A stretch of 13,873 nucleotides of DNA, from contig JAESTG010000335.1 in NCBI GenBank assembly GCA_016763715.1, forward strand, positions 1 to 13,873, in the 5' to 3' direction. The position numbers and the translations under genes are program-made. The stretch's first letter is position 1. Every line of letters begins with the position of its first letter. This stretch comes from Flavobacteriaceae bacterium. Lineage in GTDB: Bacteria > Bacteroidota > Bacteroidia > Flavobacteriales > Flavobacteriaceae. Under the pieces are notes generated by a model. The model was not told the origin of the DNA, searched no databases, and worked only from the letters and a program-made list of their open reading frames with translations. Of the stretch, positions 7,081 through 13,873 are shown piece by piece.

Positions 7081-7737
7081 CTAAATATTTAGGTATCGGT
7101 TTAAATAGTCCGAACGTTCTTTTAAATTTTCAAGCATCTTGTCTTCCTGATGTTCACTTACAATTTTATATCCATATCTACGAAAGGTTTGCACGATGGC
7201 ATTCATTCCAGTATGACCAATTTTAATAGTCGCTTGAGTCACGTCATTTTCAATTTTAGAAATAAACACTCCTAAAATATTACCATCATTCGTTTCTATA
7301 ATTTGGCATATTTCACTAAAAGAATAGTCGGAACTTCCTTTTTCAATAACTATAATGCCTCCAGCTTCATTTAGAAAAGGGGTGTCGTTGAATAAATCCA
7401 TAATATCTCCTAGCTCATAATAACCAAGATAATTACCATTTTCATCTAAAGCGGGCATAATGTTGGACGCATTCATGGCAAATGCTTCCAAAATATCAAG
7501 CCAATTAGTTTGTTTTGTAACATGAAAAGCCTCCAGTGCATATTGATAATCCATGATGGTCTTTTTGCTTTCAAAGCAGTGTGCGTCTGTTTCTGAAATA
7601 CATCCCATATAAACTCCATCTTTGGAAACTGGAATATGTGAATAGGTGAGCTGATTAAAAGCAGTTTGCACCTCGCCTATATTCGAATTTATTTCGAAAG
7701 GTTTAATGTCATTTATTAAATAGTCTAAGGTGTTCAA
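7081..7737 (-). CDS. CBS domain protein with C-terminal ACT-like region
   Basis: Cytoplasmic protein of 218 residues, function unknown. The first 120 residues read as a CBS (Bateman) pair: repeat one about 10-58 with HIPVSKDGVYMGCISETDA, repeat two about 70-116 with IMPALDENGNYLGYYELGDI. Such pairs usually bind adenosine nucleotides. The remainder (about 127-196, GIIVIEKGSSDYSFSEICQI onward, ending RRYGYKIVS) has the beta-alpha-beta pattern of an ACT-like ligand domain. The start is a TTG codon (7737-7735). No in-frame ATG lies between the upstream stop and that point, the next Met is residue 44 inside the first CBS repeat, and the N-terminus from MNTLDYLINDIKP fits the family. It is coupled to nadK (2 nt gap), so a role in sensing adenylate or NAD(P) status is plausible but unproven. 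Confidence 0.85.
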   Translation of the reverse strand: MNTLDYLINDIKPFEINSNIGEVQTAFNQLTYSHIPVSKDGVYMGCISETDAHCFESKKTIMDYQYALEAFHVTKQTNWLDILEAFAMNASNIMPALDENGNYLGYYELGDIMDLFNDTPFLNEAGGIIVIEKGSSDYSFSEICQIIETNDGNILGVFISKIENDVTQATIKIGHTGMNAIVQTFRRYGYKIVSEHQEDKMLENLKERSDYLNRYLNI

Positions 7738-7796
7738 AGGCTTAGTTTTTATGCAAATTACTTAAAATTAAGATGTAAAACCGAAGTGCATCTTCG

Positions 7797-7804
7797 TATT
7801 TTTG
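7797..7804 (+). promoter_or_regulatory. Candidate -7 promoter element for pdxJ in the divergent intergenic region
   Basis: TATTTTTG matches the Bacteroidota -7 consensus TAnnTTTG and ends 17 nt before the pdxJ start. No good TTG is found 17-23 nt upstream, so the call is weak. The same 84-nt gap must also hold the promoter of the divergent CBS-nadK pair; on the minus strand only an imperfect TAATTTG is seen (about 7755-7761). A short dyad CGAAG-TGCAT-CTTCG lies just upstream (about 7782-7796) and could be an operator or chance. Confidence 0.35.
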
Positions 7805-7821
7805 TCTTTTAATTTTTCTGA

Positions 7822-8535
7822 ATGACAAAGTTAAGTGTAAATATCAATAAAATAGCTACCCTTCGAAATGCAAGAGGTGGAAATATGCCAAATTTAGTAC
7901 AAGTGGCTAAGGATGTACAGAAGTTTGGTGCTCAAGGAGTGACGGTTCATCCAAGGCCAGATGAACGACATATACAATATGCAGATGCTTTCGATTTGAA
8001 ACCTGTTGTAACTACTGAATATAATATAGAGGGAAACCCGAAGGATGCTTTTATAGATATGGTCTTGAAAATTAAACCTACTCAAGTTACTTTGGTGCCA
8101 GATGCTGTTGATGCAATTACCTCCAATGCTGGGTGGGATACACTGAAGCATAGGGCGTATTTAACTGAAATTATTTCAGAATGTAAAAGAAACAACATCC
8201 GCACTTCTATTTTTGTGGACCCTGTTGCTGAAATGATAGAGGGAGCTGCAAATACAGGAGCAGATCGCATTGAATTATATACTGAAGAATTTGCGCACCA
8301 ATATGGTTTGGGTAATGAAAAAGCGATAGAGCCGTATACTCAATGTGCGGTTTTGGCAAATAAGTTGGGTTTAGGTATTAATGCAGGACATGACTTGTCA
8401 TTGGGTAATATTCAGTTCTTTTCACAAAACATTCCTCATTTATTGGAAGTTTCTATAGGGCATGCACTCATATATGAAGCATTGTATCAGGGTCTTGAGC
8501 CAGTAATCAAAAGTTATTTGGCAAAATTAGTGTAA
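7822..8535 (+). CDS. pdxJ: Pyridoxine 5'-phosphate synthase PdxJ
   Basis: The last step of the DXP-dependent vitamin B6 pathway: condenses deoxyxylulose 5-phosphate with 3-amino-1-hydroxyacetone phosphate (1-amino-3-hydroxyacetone phosphate) to give pyridoxine 5'-phosphate in the cytoplasm. It is 237 residues long, normal for this TIM-barrel family. Visible signatures are LSVNINKIATLRNARGG at 4-20, VTVHPRPDERHI at 40-51 (catalytic H43), the strand end at E70 where the family has its catalytic Glu, TLVPD at 90-94, GLGINAGHDLSLGN at 183-196 (H190) and the phosphate-binding EVSIGHALIYEAL at 209-221. The gene is divergent from the CBS-nadK pair and followed after 2 nt by a hydrolase gene, so they form an operon. 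The LVPDAVDAITSNAGWD variant of the central loop is what I expect for flavobacterial PdxJ. Confidence 0.97.
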   Translation: MTKLSVNINKIATLRNARGGNMPNLVQVAKDVQKFGAQGVTVHPRPDERHIQYADAFDLKPVVTTEYNIEGNPKDAFIDMVLKIKPTQVTLVPDAVDAITSNAGWDTLKHRAYLTEIISECKRNNIRTSIFVDPVAEMIEGAANTGADRIELYTEEFAHQYGLGNEKAIEPYTQCAVLANKLGLGINAGHDLSLGNIQFFSQNIPHLLEVSIGHALIYEALYQGLEPVIKSYLAKLV

Positions 8536-8537
8536 TC

Positions 8538-9311
8538 ATGGAGCTACTACACTCGCGAATTATTGGCGAAGGCCAACCCTTTATTATTCTACACGGTTTT
8601 TTGGGCATGGGAGATAATTGGAAATCATTGGCTAAAAAATTTAGTGAGTTAGGGTATCAATTGCATTTGGTAGATCAGCGTAATCACGGACGAAGTTTTC
8701 ACGATCCCAACTTCAATTATACTCTCTTATCCGAAGACTTAAAAAAATATTGTGCATACCATCAATTGGAAGACATTGTTTTGTTAGGGCATTCTATGGG
8801 AGGAAAAACGGCAATGGAGTTTGCGACAACCTACCCAAATATGGTTAAGCAATTAATTATTGCGGACATTGCGCCCAAATCATATCCATCACATCATCAA
8901 GATATTTTGAAAGCATTGTCAAGTTTGGATTTTTCTGAAATAAAGACTCGAGGTCAAGCAGAAAATGTTTTGTCTACATATATAAAGGACACGGGGACTC
9001 GATTATTTTTACTGAAGAATTTATTTTGGAAAGAGAAAGGTCAATTAGGTTTGCGAATTAATTTATCAGTACTCATAGAGGCTATTGACGAAATTGGAAA
9101 AGCACTACCACTAGACAGAACTTATCCCGGCTTAACTTTATTTGTTCGGGGCGAGACTTCGGGATACGTTGAGCAAATGGATGAACTAGCTATAAATCAA
9201 CAGTTTCCTGAATCACAAATAACAACTATTGTGGGAGCTGGACATTGGCTTCACGCAGATAATCCAGTCAGTTTCTTTGAAGAGGTCTCTCATTTTTTGA
9301 ATCAAAATTAG
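8538..9311 (+). CDS. Alpha/beta hydrolase, YbfF-like esterase
   Basis: A cytoplasmic hydrolase of 257 residues with the complete alpha/beta fold. The oxyanion-hole motif is HGFLGMGDNW (19-28), then the DQRNHGRS turn (46-53), the nucleophile elbow GHSMGG (S86), ADIAPKSY with the probable triad Asp at 110, and the catalytic His in GAGHWLHADNP (H236). The order and spacing (Ser, early Asp, His near residue 236) match the E. coli YbfF-type acyl-CoA/carboxyl esterases; the natural substrate is unknown. No signal peptide is seen. The start ATG is 2 nt after the pdxJ stop, indicating co-transcription. That coupling might mean a housekeeping or metabolite-repair role next to B6 synthesis, but this is only context. 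Confidence 0.9.
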   Translation: MELLHSRIIGEGQPFIILHGFLGMGDNWKSLAKKFSELGYQLHLVDQRNHGRSFHDPNFNYTLLSEDLKKYCAYHQLEDIVLLGHSMGGKTAMEFATTYPNMVKQLIIADIAPKSYPSHHQDILKALSSLDFSEIKTRGQAENVLSTYIKDTGTRLFLLKNLFWKEKGQLGLRINLSVLIEAIDEIGKALPLDRTYPGLTLFVRGETSGYVEQMDELAINQQFPESQITTIVGAGHWLHADNPVSFFEEVSHFLNQN

Positions 9312-9410
9312 TGGTCTATTTTACCTAAATTGAGCTATGCCTACCCATCATTTCAGTTGCGGTTTCATCATAAAAAATGACTAGAATTGTAGGTTCCTCA
9401 GTGAAAGACC

Positions 9411-9431
9411 TCTAAATTTCATATATTTAGA
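9411..9431. promoter_or_regulatory. Inverted repeat upstream of the TonB receptor gene, candidate operator
   Basis: Within the 147-nt gap before the receptor gene, TCTAAAT (9411-9417) and ATTTAGA (9425-9431) form perfect 7-bp arms around a 7-nt spacer, ending 27 nt before the start codon. Two weak -7-like sequences, TAAATTTC (9413-9420) and TATATTTA (9422-9429), overlap it. A repeat covering a promoter would suit a repressor, but AT-rich repeats of this size also occur by chance. Nothing else recognisable lies in the gap, and I see no clear terminator for the pdxJ operon. Confidence 0.3.
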
Positions 9432-9458
9432 CAACTAAACAAAAAACAACCAACTTAC

Positions 9459-12266
9459 ATGAAGGCAATTGTTACTCTCATTTGTTTGTGTTTCTGCGGA
9501 TTTGCACACTCACAAACAACAATCAATGGAAAAATTGTAGATGAATCTTTAGTTCCAGTTAATGGCGCTAATATTATCGTCGTCGGAGCTTCCATTGGAG
9601 CGGCTGCCGATTTTGATGGAAATTTCACATTAACCGTCAATCTGCCCCCGCCATTTGAAATTCAAATTAGTAGTATCGGTTTTCAAGCCACTACAGAACA
9701 AGTCACTGAAGACAACCAGACATTTAATATTACCTTATTAGAAGGTAGTGAATTAGATGAAGTTGTTATTTCTGCGTCAAGAACACCAGAACGAATTTTT
9801 GAATCCCCTGTAACTATAGAGCGGATGGGAATTCGAGAAATAAGGAATACAGCATCTGCCAATTTCTATGATGCTTTGGAAAACCTGAAAGGGGTAGATG
9901 TAAACACAAATAGTTTGACGTTTAAGTCAATTAATACTCGTGGTTTTGCAGCTTTCGATAATTCGCGTTTTATGCAATTGGTCGATGGGATGGATAATGC
10001 AGCACCTGCTCTAAATTTCCCCCTTGGAAACTTACTGGGGATGACCGAAACTGATGTTCAAAGTATTGAATTGCTTGCTGGAGCTGCTTCGGCCCTTTAT
10101 GGAGCTAATGCATTCAATGGAGTTTTATTTATGCGAAGTAAAAGCCCTTATGATGTAGAAGGAATAAGTGTTTATTTTAAACAAGGAATCACTTCTCAAG
10201 AAGCTGCAGGCGATAATTCATATACTGATTTTGGTATTCGAGTTGCTCACAAATTTACCAAACATTTTGCGGCCAAGGTCAATTTTGGATACCTTAGAGG
10301 AACAGATTGGGCGGCAAATAACACAACGGATAAATTAAATAGAGGCTTAGATCGTAACGCTATTGATTACGATGGGGTAAACATATATGGTGATGAGGTA
10401 AGTACTAATATTAGAGGGGTTGCCGAAGCCTTAGTAGGTTTAGGAATTCTTCCATCAGGTGCTGAGGCTCTTGTGCCATCAGTAGATGTAAGTAGAACAG
10501 GATATCTAGAAGAGAATTTAACCGATTATGAAGCTGAAAGCGTAAAAGCCGATTGGGGACTCTTTTTTAGACCTTGGGCTAATGATTTGGAAATTGCCTA
10601 TGTGGGTAAAGTAGGAACAGGATCTACTATTTATCAAGGAGCTAATAGGTATGCTATTGATAATTTCTTTTTGCAGCAACACAAATTGGAAATACGAAAT
10701 GACAACTTTTTTGTACGAGGTTATATCACAGAAGATAATGCTGGAGATTCTTACGATATGGTTTTCACAGGAATTAATATAAATCGTGCTTGGAAACCAG
10801 ATCAAACTTGGTTTGGTGAATATGTAGGAGCATTTGTACAGGGTTCTTTGGCAGGTTTGTTGCCAGATCAAGCTCATGTTTTAGCACGTCAAACAGCTGA
10901 TACAGGTCGCTTTGAGCCAGGGTCGGAAGAATTTCAAAAAGCATTGGATAGAAGCATTAATGATTCCGATTTATCTACGGGTTCCAAGTTTCAGGATAAC
11001 TCAAAAATCTATCATGCGGATGCCAATTATAATTTTTCTCACTTAGTAGACTTTGCTGATATTCAAGTTGGCGGGTCATATAGAACATATGAGTTAAACT
11101 CCTTTGGTACTGTTTATACAGACGTTGATGGTCCAATTAGTTATTCAGAGGTTGGAGTATATACTCAGTTACAGAAAAAATTTCTAGAAGATGAGCGTTT
11201 AAAATTAACAGCATCGGTTCGTTACGATAAGTCTGAATTATTCGATGGTTTTTTCTCTCCAAGAGTCGCTTTGGGATATAATCTAGGAGAAAAGCAAAAT
11301 CATAATATTAGAGCTTCCTTCCAAACTGGTTTCAGAAACCCTACTACACAAGACCTATATATAGGACTAGATGTAGGGAGAGCTGTATTGGTAGGTGGCG
11401 CGCCAGATAATCCTGCAAGAGATATAAGAACATATGGTTTAAGCTCAACTGGGCAGGCCATTTTAGGAGCTAGTACTATTCAATTTGATGGTCAGGGCGC
11501 CTATAACAATTCCTTTTTAGCAACTTCAGTTCTTAGGTTTTCTGAAACTGGCGACGTTTCGGAATTGAAAATTGCCAATTCAAGTCTTGTTAAACCTGAG
11601 CAGGTAACTTCTTTTGAGTTAGGATATAGAGGGAAGCTAGGAAAGATAATTGTCGATATGAGTGGATATTACAATGCTTATAAAGATTTCTTGGCTAACG
11701 AAACCGTAATTGCACCTTTCTATGGAGATGTTCAGTTAACGCAAAACCTTCCAGGAACAAGCACTCCTCTTGCACTAGCAGCGATAAGCAGTGGAGACTC
11801 ACAGGTTTATCAAACATATACCAATTCAGATGCAGATGTGAATTCTTATGGGGCGGCTATTGGTGTAAGCACCAAAATATTAGGAAATTTTGATTTAGGC
11901 GGAAATTATACATATGCCCATTTAGATTTTGATACGGAGGCTAATCCAGATTTTCGAACTAGTTTTAACACTCCCGAACATAAAGTAAAAGCGACTTTTG
12001 GAAATAGAGAGTTGTTTAAGAACTTTGGTTTTAACACTGCTTGGAGATGGAGTGATACCTATGAATGGGAAGCTTCCTTTGGCGATGGTCAGGTGCCATC
12101 TTTTCATGTAATAGATGCACAAATCAATTATCGAGTACCTAGTTTCTTAAAGTCTCAATTTAAAATAGGAGCTACCAATCTATTGATGGACGAATACTTT
12201 ACCGCCTTTGGAACAGGGTATGTTGGTTCTATGTACTATGTTTCTTGGACGATTAATAATTTATAA
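9459..12266 (+). CDS. TonB-dependent receptor with carboxypeptidase-D-like N-terminal domain
   Basis: An outer membrane active transporter of 935 residues. The signal peptide is 1-18 (cleavage at AHS-Q). A carboxypeptidase-regulatory-like (SusC-type N-terminal) domain covers about 20-95 with the usual INGKIVDE...VPVNGANIIV and DFDGNFTL. Next come a TonB-box-like LDEVVISASRTPERI (99-113), a plug domain of about 115-230 (INTRGF, VDGMDN, IELLAGAASALYGANAFNG), and a long beta-barrel to the C-terminus, which ends in aromatic-rich strands (MYYVSWTINNL). The substrate cannot be read from the sequence. There is no SusD-like partner. Instead, an SGNH-hydrolase gene begins 27 nt downstream, arguing for a receptor-plus-surface-hydrolase unit. 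The barrel is of SusC-like relatives' type but shorter than most glycan SusC proteins (about 1000 residues). Confidence 0.93.
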   Translation: MKAIVTLICLCFCGFAHSQTTINGKIVDESLVPVNGANIIVVGASIGAAADFDGNFTLTVNLPPPFEIQISSIGFQATTEQVTEDNQTFNITLLEGSELDEVVISASRTPERIFESPVTIERMGIREIRNTASANFYDALENLKGVDVNTNSLTFKSINTRGFAAFDNSRFMQLVDGMDNAAPALNFPLGNLLGMTETDVQSIELLAGAASALYGANAFNGVLFMRSKSPYDVEGISVYFKQGITSQEAAGDNSYTDFGIRVAHKFTKHFAAKVNFGYLRGTDWAANNTTDKLNRGLDRNAIDYDGVNIYGDEVSTNIRGVAEALVGLGILPSGAEALVPSVDVSRTGYLEENLTDYEAESVKADWGLFFRPWANDLEIAYVGKVGTGSTIYQGANRYAIDNFFLQQHKLEIRNDNFFVRGYITEDNAGDSYDMVFTGININRAWKPDQTWFGEYVGAFVQGSLAGLLPDQAHVLARQTADTGRFEPGSEEFQKALDRSINDSDLSTGSKFQDNSKIYHADANYNFSHLVDFADIQVGGSYRTYELNSFGTVYTDVDGPISYSEVGVYTQLQKKFLEDERLKLTASVRYDKSELFDGFFSPRVALGYNLGEKQNHNIRASFQTGFRNPTTQDLYIGLDVGRAVLVGGAPDNPARDIRTYGLSSTGQAILGASTIQFDGQGAYNNSFLATSVLRFSETGDVSELKIANSSLVKPEQVTSFELGYRGKLGKIIVDMSGYYNAYKDFLANETVIAPFYGDVQLTQNLPGTSTPLALAAISSGDSQVYQTYTNSDADVNSYGAAIGVSTKILGNFDLGGNYTYAHLDFDTEANPDFRTSFNTPEHKVKATFGNRELFKNFGFNTAWRWSDTYEWEASFGDGQVPSFHVIDAQINYRVPSFLKSQFKIGATNLLMDEYFTAFGTGYVGSMYYVSWTINNL

Positions 12267-12293
12267 CAGATACAACATTCTAAACTTATTCTT

Positions 12294-13780
12294 ATGAATA
12301 CAAAATATTTATGGTTATTAATGATGCTATAGCCTTTACGGCTTGTGAAACAGATGATAGTGCAGATGATATGGCGGAAGAAGTAGTGCCGCTTACAGCT
12401 GGGACTGCTGATTTTTCAAAATTCATTTCGGTTGGAGCTTCTTTCACTGCGGGCTTTACTGATGGCGCCTTGTTTATGGCAAGTCAAGAGAATTCTTTTC
12501 CTAACATTCTATCACAACAGTTTTCAGCCCTTGGAGGAGGAGAATTTACCCAGCCTCTTATGAATGATAATATTGGTGGATTACTTTTAGGTGGGGTGCA
12601 AATTGCTAACCCACGTTTATTCTTTAATGGTGCTGGACCAGCTTTGTTGGATGCAACTCCTACTACGGAAGTGACTAACATCTTGTCTGGATCTTTTAGT
12701 AATATGGGTGTCCCTGGGGCGAAGAGTTTTCATTTATTAGCGAATGGTTACGGTAATGTTGCTGGAGTAGCAACAGGACAAGCGAATCCTTATTTTGCAA
12801 GAATGGCTTCAAGTCCAAATGCCTCTATGTTGGAAGATGTGTTAGCACAAAATGCCAGTTTTTTCACTTTGTCAGAAATGGGAGGAAATGATGTTTTAAG
12901 TTTTGCAACTTCTGGTGGGTTAGGTATAGACCAAACTGGAAATTTTGATCCTTCAACTTATGGTAAAGATGATATAACAGATCCAACAGTTTTTGCAGGC
13001 ACATTAGATTTGATAGTTAATGCATTAACTGCAAATGGAGCAAAAGGAGCTATTACAACAGTACCTTATGTGACGAGCTTACCATATTTCACAACAGTGC
13101 CATTTAATCCGGTGCCTTTGGATGCCGCGACAGCTGGAGTTCTTAATGGAGCGTATGCACAATATAATGGAGGCCTTTTACAAGCAGAAGGCGCAGGACT
13201 TATATCTGCAGATGAACGAGCTGCACGAACTATAGTTTTTGTCGAAGGGAATAATGCGGTAGTACTTGTAGATGAAGATTTAACAGATTTAAGTGCATTG
13301 GGTTTGCCAAGTTACAGACAGACAACAGCCAACGATTTGGTCGTTTTACCAGGAGCCTCTTTTATTGGGACATTGGTTAATAACGACCCGTTGCTTATTA
13401 ATGGAGTTTCAGTTCCTTTGGAGGACCAATGGGTGCTTACTGCCACAGAAACTCAAGCCGTTATAACAGCGACAGATGCTTATAACCTTACTATAGAAGG
13501 AATAGCTAATTCTAAAAACTTAGCATTTGTTGATTTAAAAGCCATTTTAGAGCAAGCCTCCACTACAGGAATTGCTTTCGACGATTTCACAATGGATACG
13601 AGTTTGGTTTTTGGTGGTTTGATAGGTTTGGATGGAGTGCATTTAACAGCGAGAGGTTATGCCTTAATGGCTAATAAATTCTTGGAAGCAATTGACGCTA
13701 CCTATGGTTCAAATTTTCACGAAGCTGGACAAGTAGCAAAGGCTACAGATTATGTGGTTTCTTACCCTGAAGGTTTATGA
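12294..13780 (+). CDS. SGNH/GDSL-type hydrolase, predicted surface lipoprotein, frameshifted in its signal peptide
   Basis: A predicted esterase/lipase-like protein. The ATG at 12294 opens MNTKYLWLLMML and then meets TAG at 12330-12332. The frame that carries the protein (open from an ATG at 12311) resumes there with IAFTACETDD. Restoring one base near 12328-12330 gives a textbook lipoprotein signal with the lipidated Cys at residue 18 followed by acidic residues, as in surface-exported flavobacterial lipoproteins. Numbering from 12311 (489 residues), all SGNH blocks are present: GASFTAG with S44 (the Asp of GDS is Ala), NMGVPGAKS at 131-139, GGND with N193 at 191-194, and DGVHLTARGY with D441/H444. 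The gene follows the TonB receptor by 27 nt. Its substrate is unknown; family members are often labelled lipolytic without proof. If the frameshift is real, the protein would lack its lipid anchor. Confidence 0.85.
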
Positions 13781-13873
13781 TGTAGGTATAATATCATATA
13801 AATTAAAAAGAAAGACCAACTAGCTAGTTGGTCTTTCTTTTTAATTTATATGATATTATACCTACATCATAAA
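13774..13873. repeat. Perfect 100-bp palindrome at the window end
   Basis: The left arm 13774-13823 and right arm 13824-13873 are exact reverse complements with no spacer, centred on ACTAG/CTAGT. The left arm includes the last codon and stop of the SGNH hydrolase gene (TTATGA), and the window ends exactly where the mirror image ends. Natural terminators rarely extend this far or into the coding sequence. The outer part therefore looks like a fold-back of the contig end around a genuine terminator, or less likely the read-through of a hairpin end. Confidence 0.9.
13805..13842 (+). terminator. Rho-independent terminator after the SGNH hydrolase gene
   Basis: The core of the palindrome has an A-run (13805-13809), the stem GACCAACT pairing with AGTTGGTC around a small AGCT loop, and the T-rich tail TTTCTTTTT. 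It lies 24 nt after the stop codon, as expected for the end of the receptor/hydrolase operon. The layout resembles the terminator at 620-664, which also has an A-run, a GACC/GGTC stem base and a T-run. The true genomic sequence on its right flank is uncertain because of the fold-back. Confidence 0.7.

Noticed and set aside
10518..10877. Minus-strand open frame inside the TonB receptor gene
   Set aside because: Antisense to well-supported barrel coding sequence; no family resemblance or start context.
13774..13873. Hairpin telomere of a linear replicon
   Set aside because: A complete terminator sits at the centre of the palindrome and the gene content is ordinary chromosomal; a fold-back contig end is far more likely.

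Overview
The window looks like a chromosomal segment of a marine-type Flavobacteriaceae bacterium (Bacteroidota). The base composition is AT-rich. The outer membrane gene set is typical of the phylum: tandem OmpH/Skp chaperones, BamA, a PorG-type T9SS barrel, and a TonB receptor with an N-terminal carboxypeptidase-D-like domain. One intergenic region carries a good match to the Bacteroidota promoter (TTG - 18 nt - TATATTTG). I see no mobile element, CRISPR array, rRNA or tRNA, and no gene-free stretch longer than 300 bases.

Left half (1-7737, all minus strand). Read in the direction of transcription, the order is: a CBS/ACT-like protein and NAD kinase (2 nt apart); then, behind its own promoter, porG - uppS - bamA - ompH (long) - ompH (short); then a strong stem-loop terminator; then murI (glutamate racemase), which runs off the left edge. 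This is an envelope cluster. UppS and MurI supply lipid carrier and D-glutamate for peptidoglycan. The OmpH proteins and BamA chaperone and insert outer membrane barrels. PorG belongs to the type IX secretion machinery.

Right half (7822-13780, plus strand). pdxJ (vitamin B6 synthesis) is followed after 2 nt by an alpha/beta hydrolase. After a 147-nt gap comes a TonB-dependent receptor, then an SGNH/GDSL-type hydrolase that should be a surface lipoprotein. The last two look like a receptor plus surface-hydrolase uptake pair.

Three oddities bear on trust in the sequence. bamA is split by a frameshift near 3704-3720. The SGNH hydrolase is frameshifted inside its signal peptide near 12328-12330, which hides its lipobox. 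The window ends in a perfect 100-bp palindrome (13774-13873) that includes the end of the last gene and looks like a fold-back contig end built on a real terminator. Together these suggest local sequence or assembly errors more than biology. Apart from the TonB receptor/SGNH pair, I do not see a convincing undescribed system.
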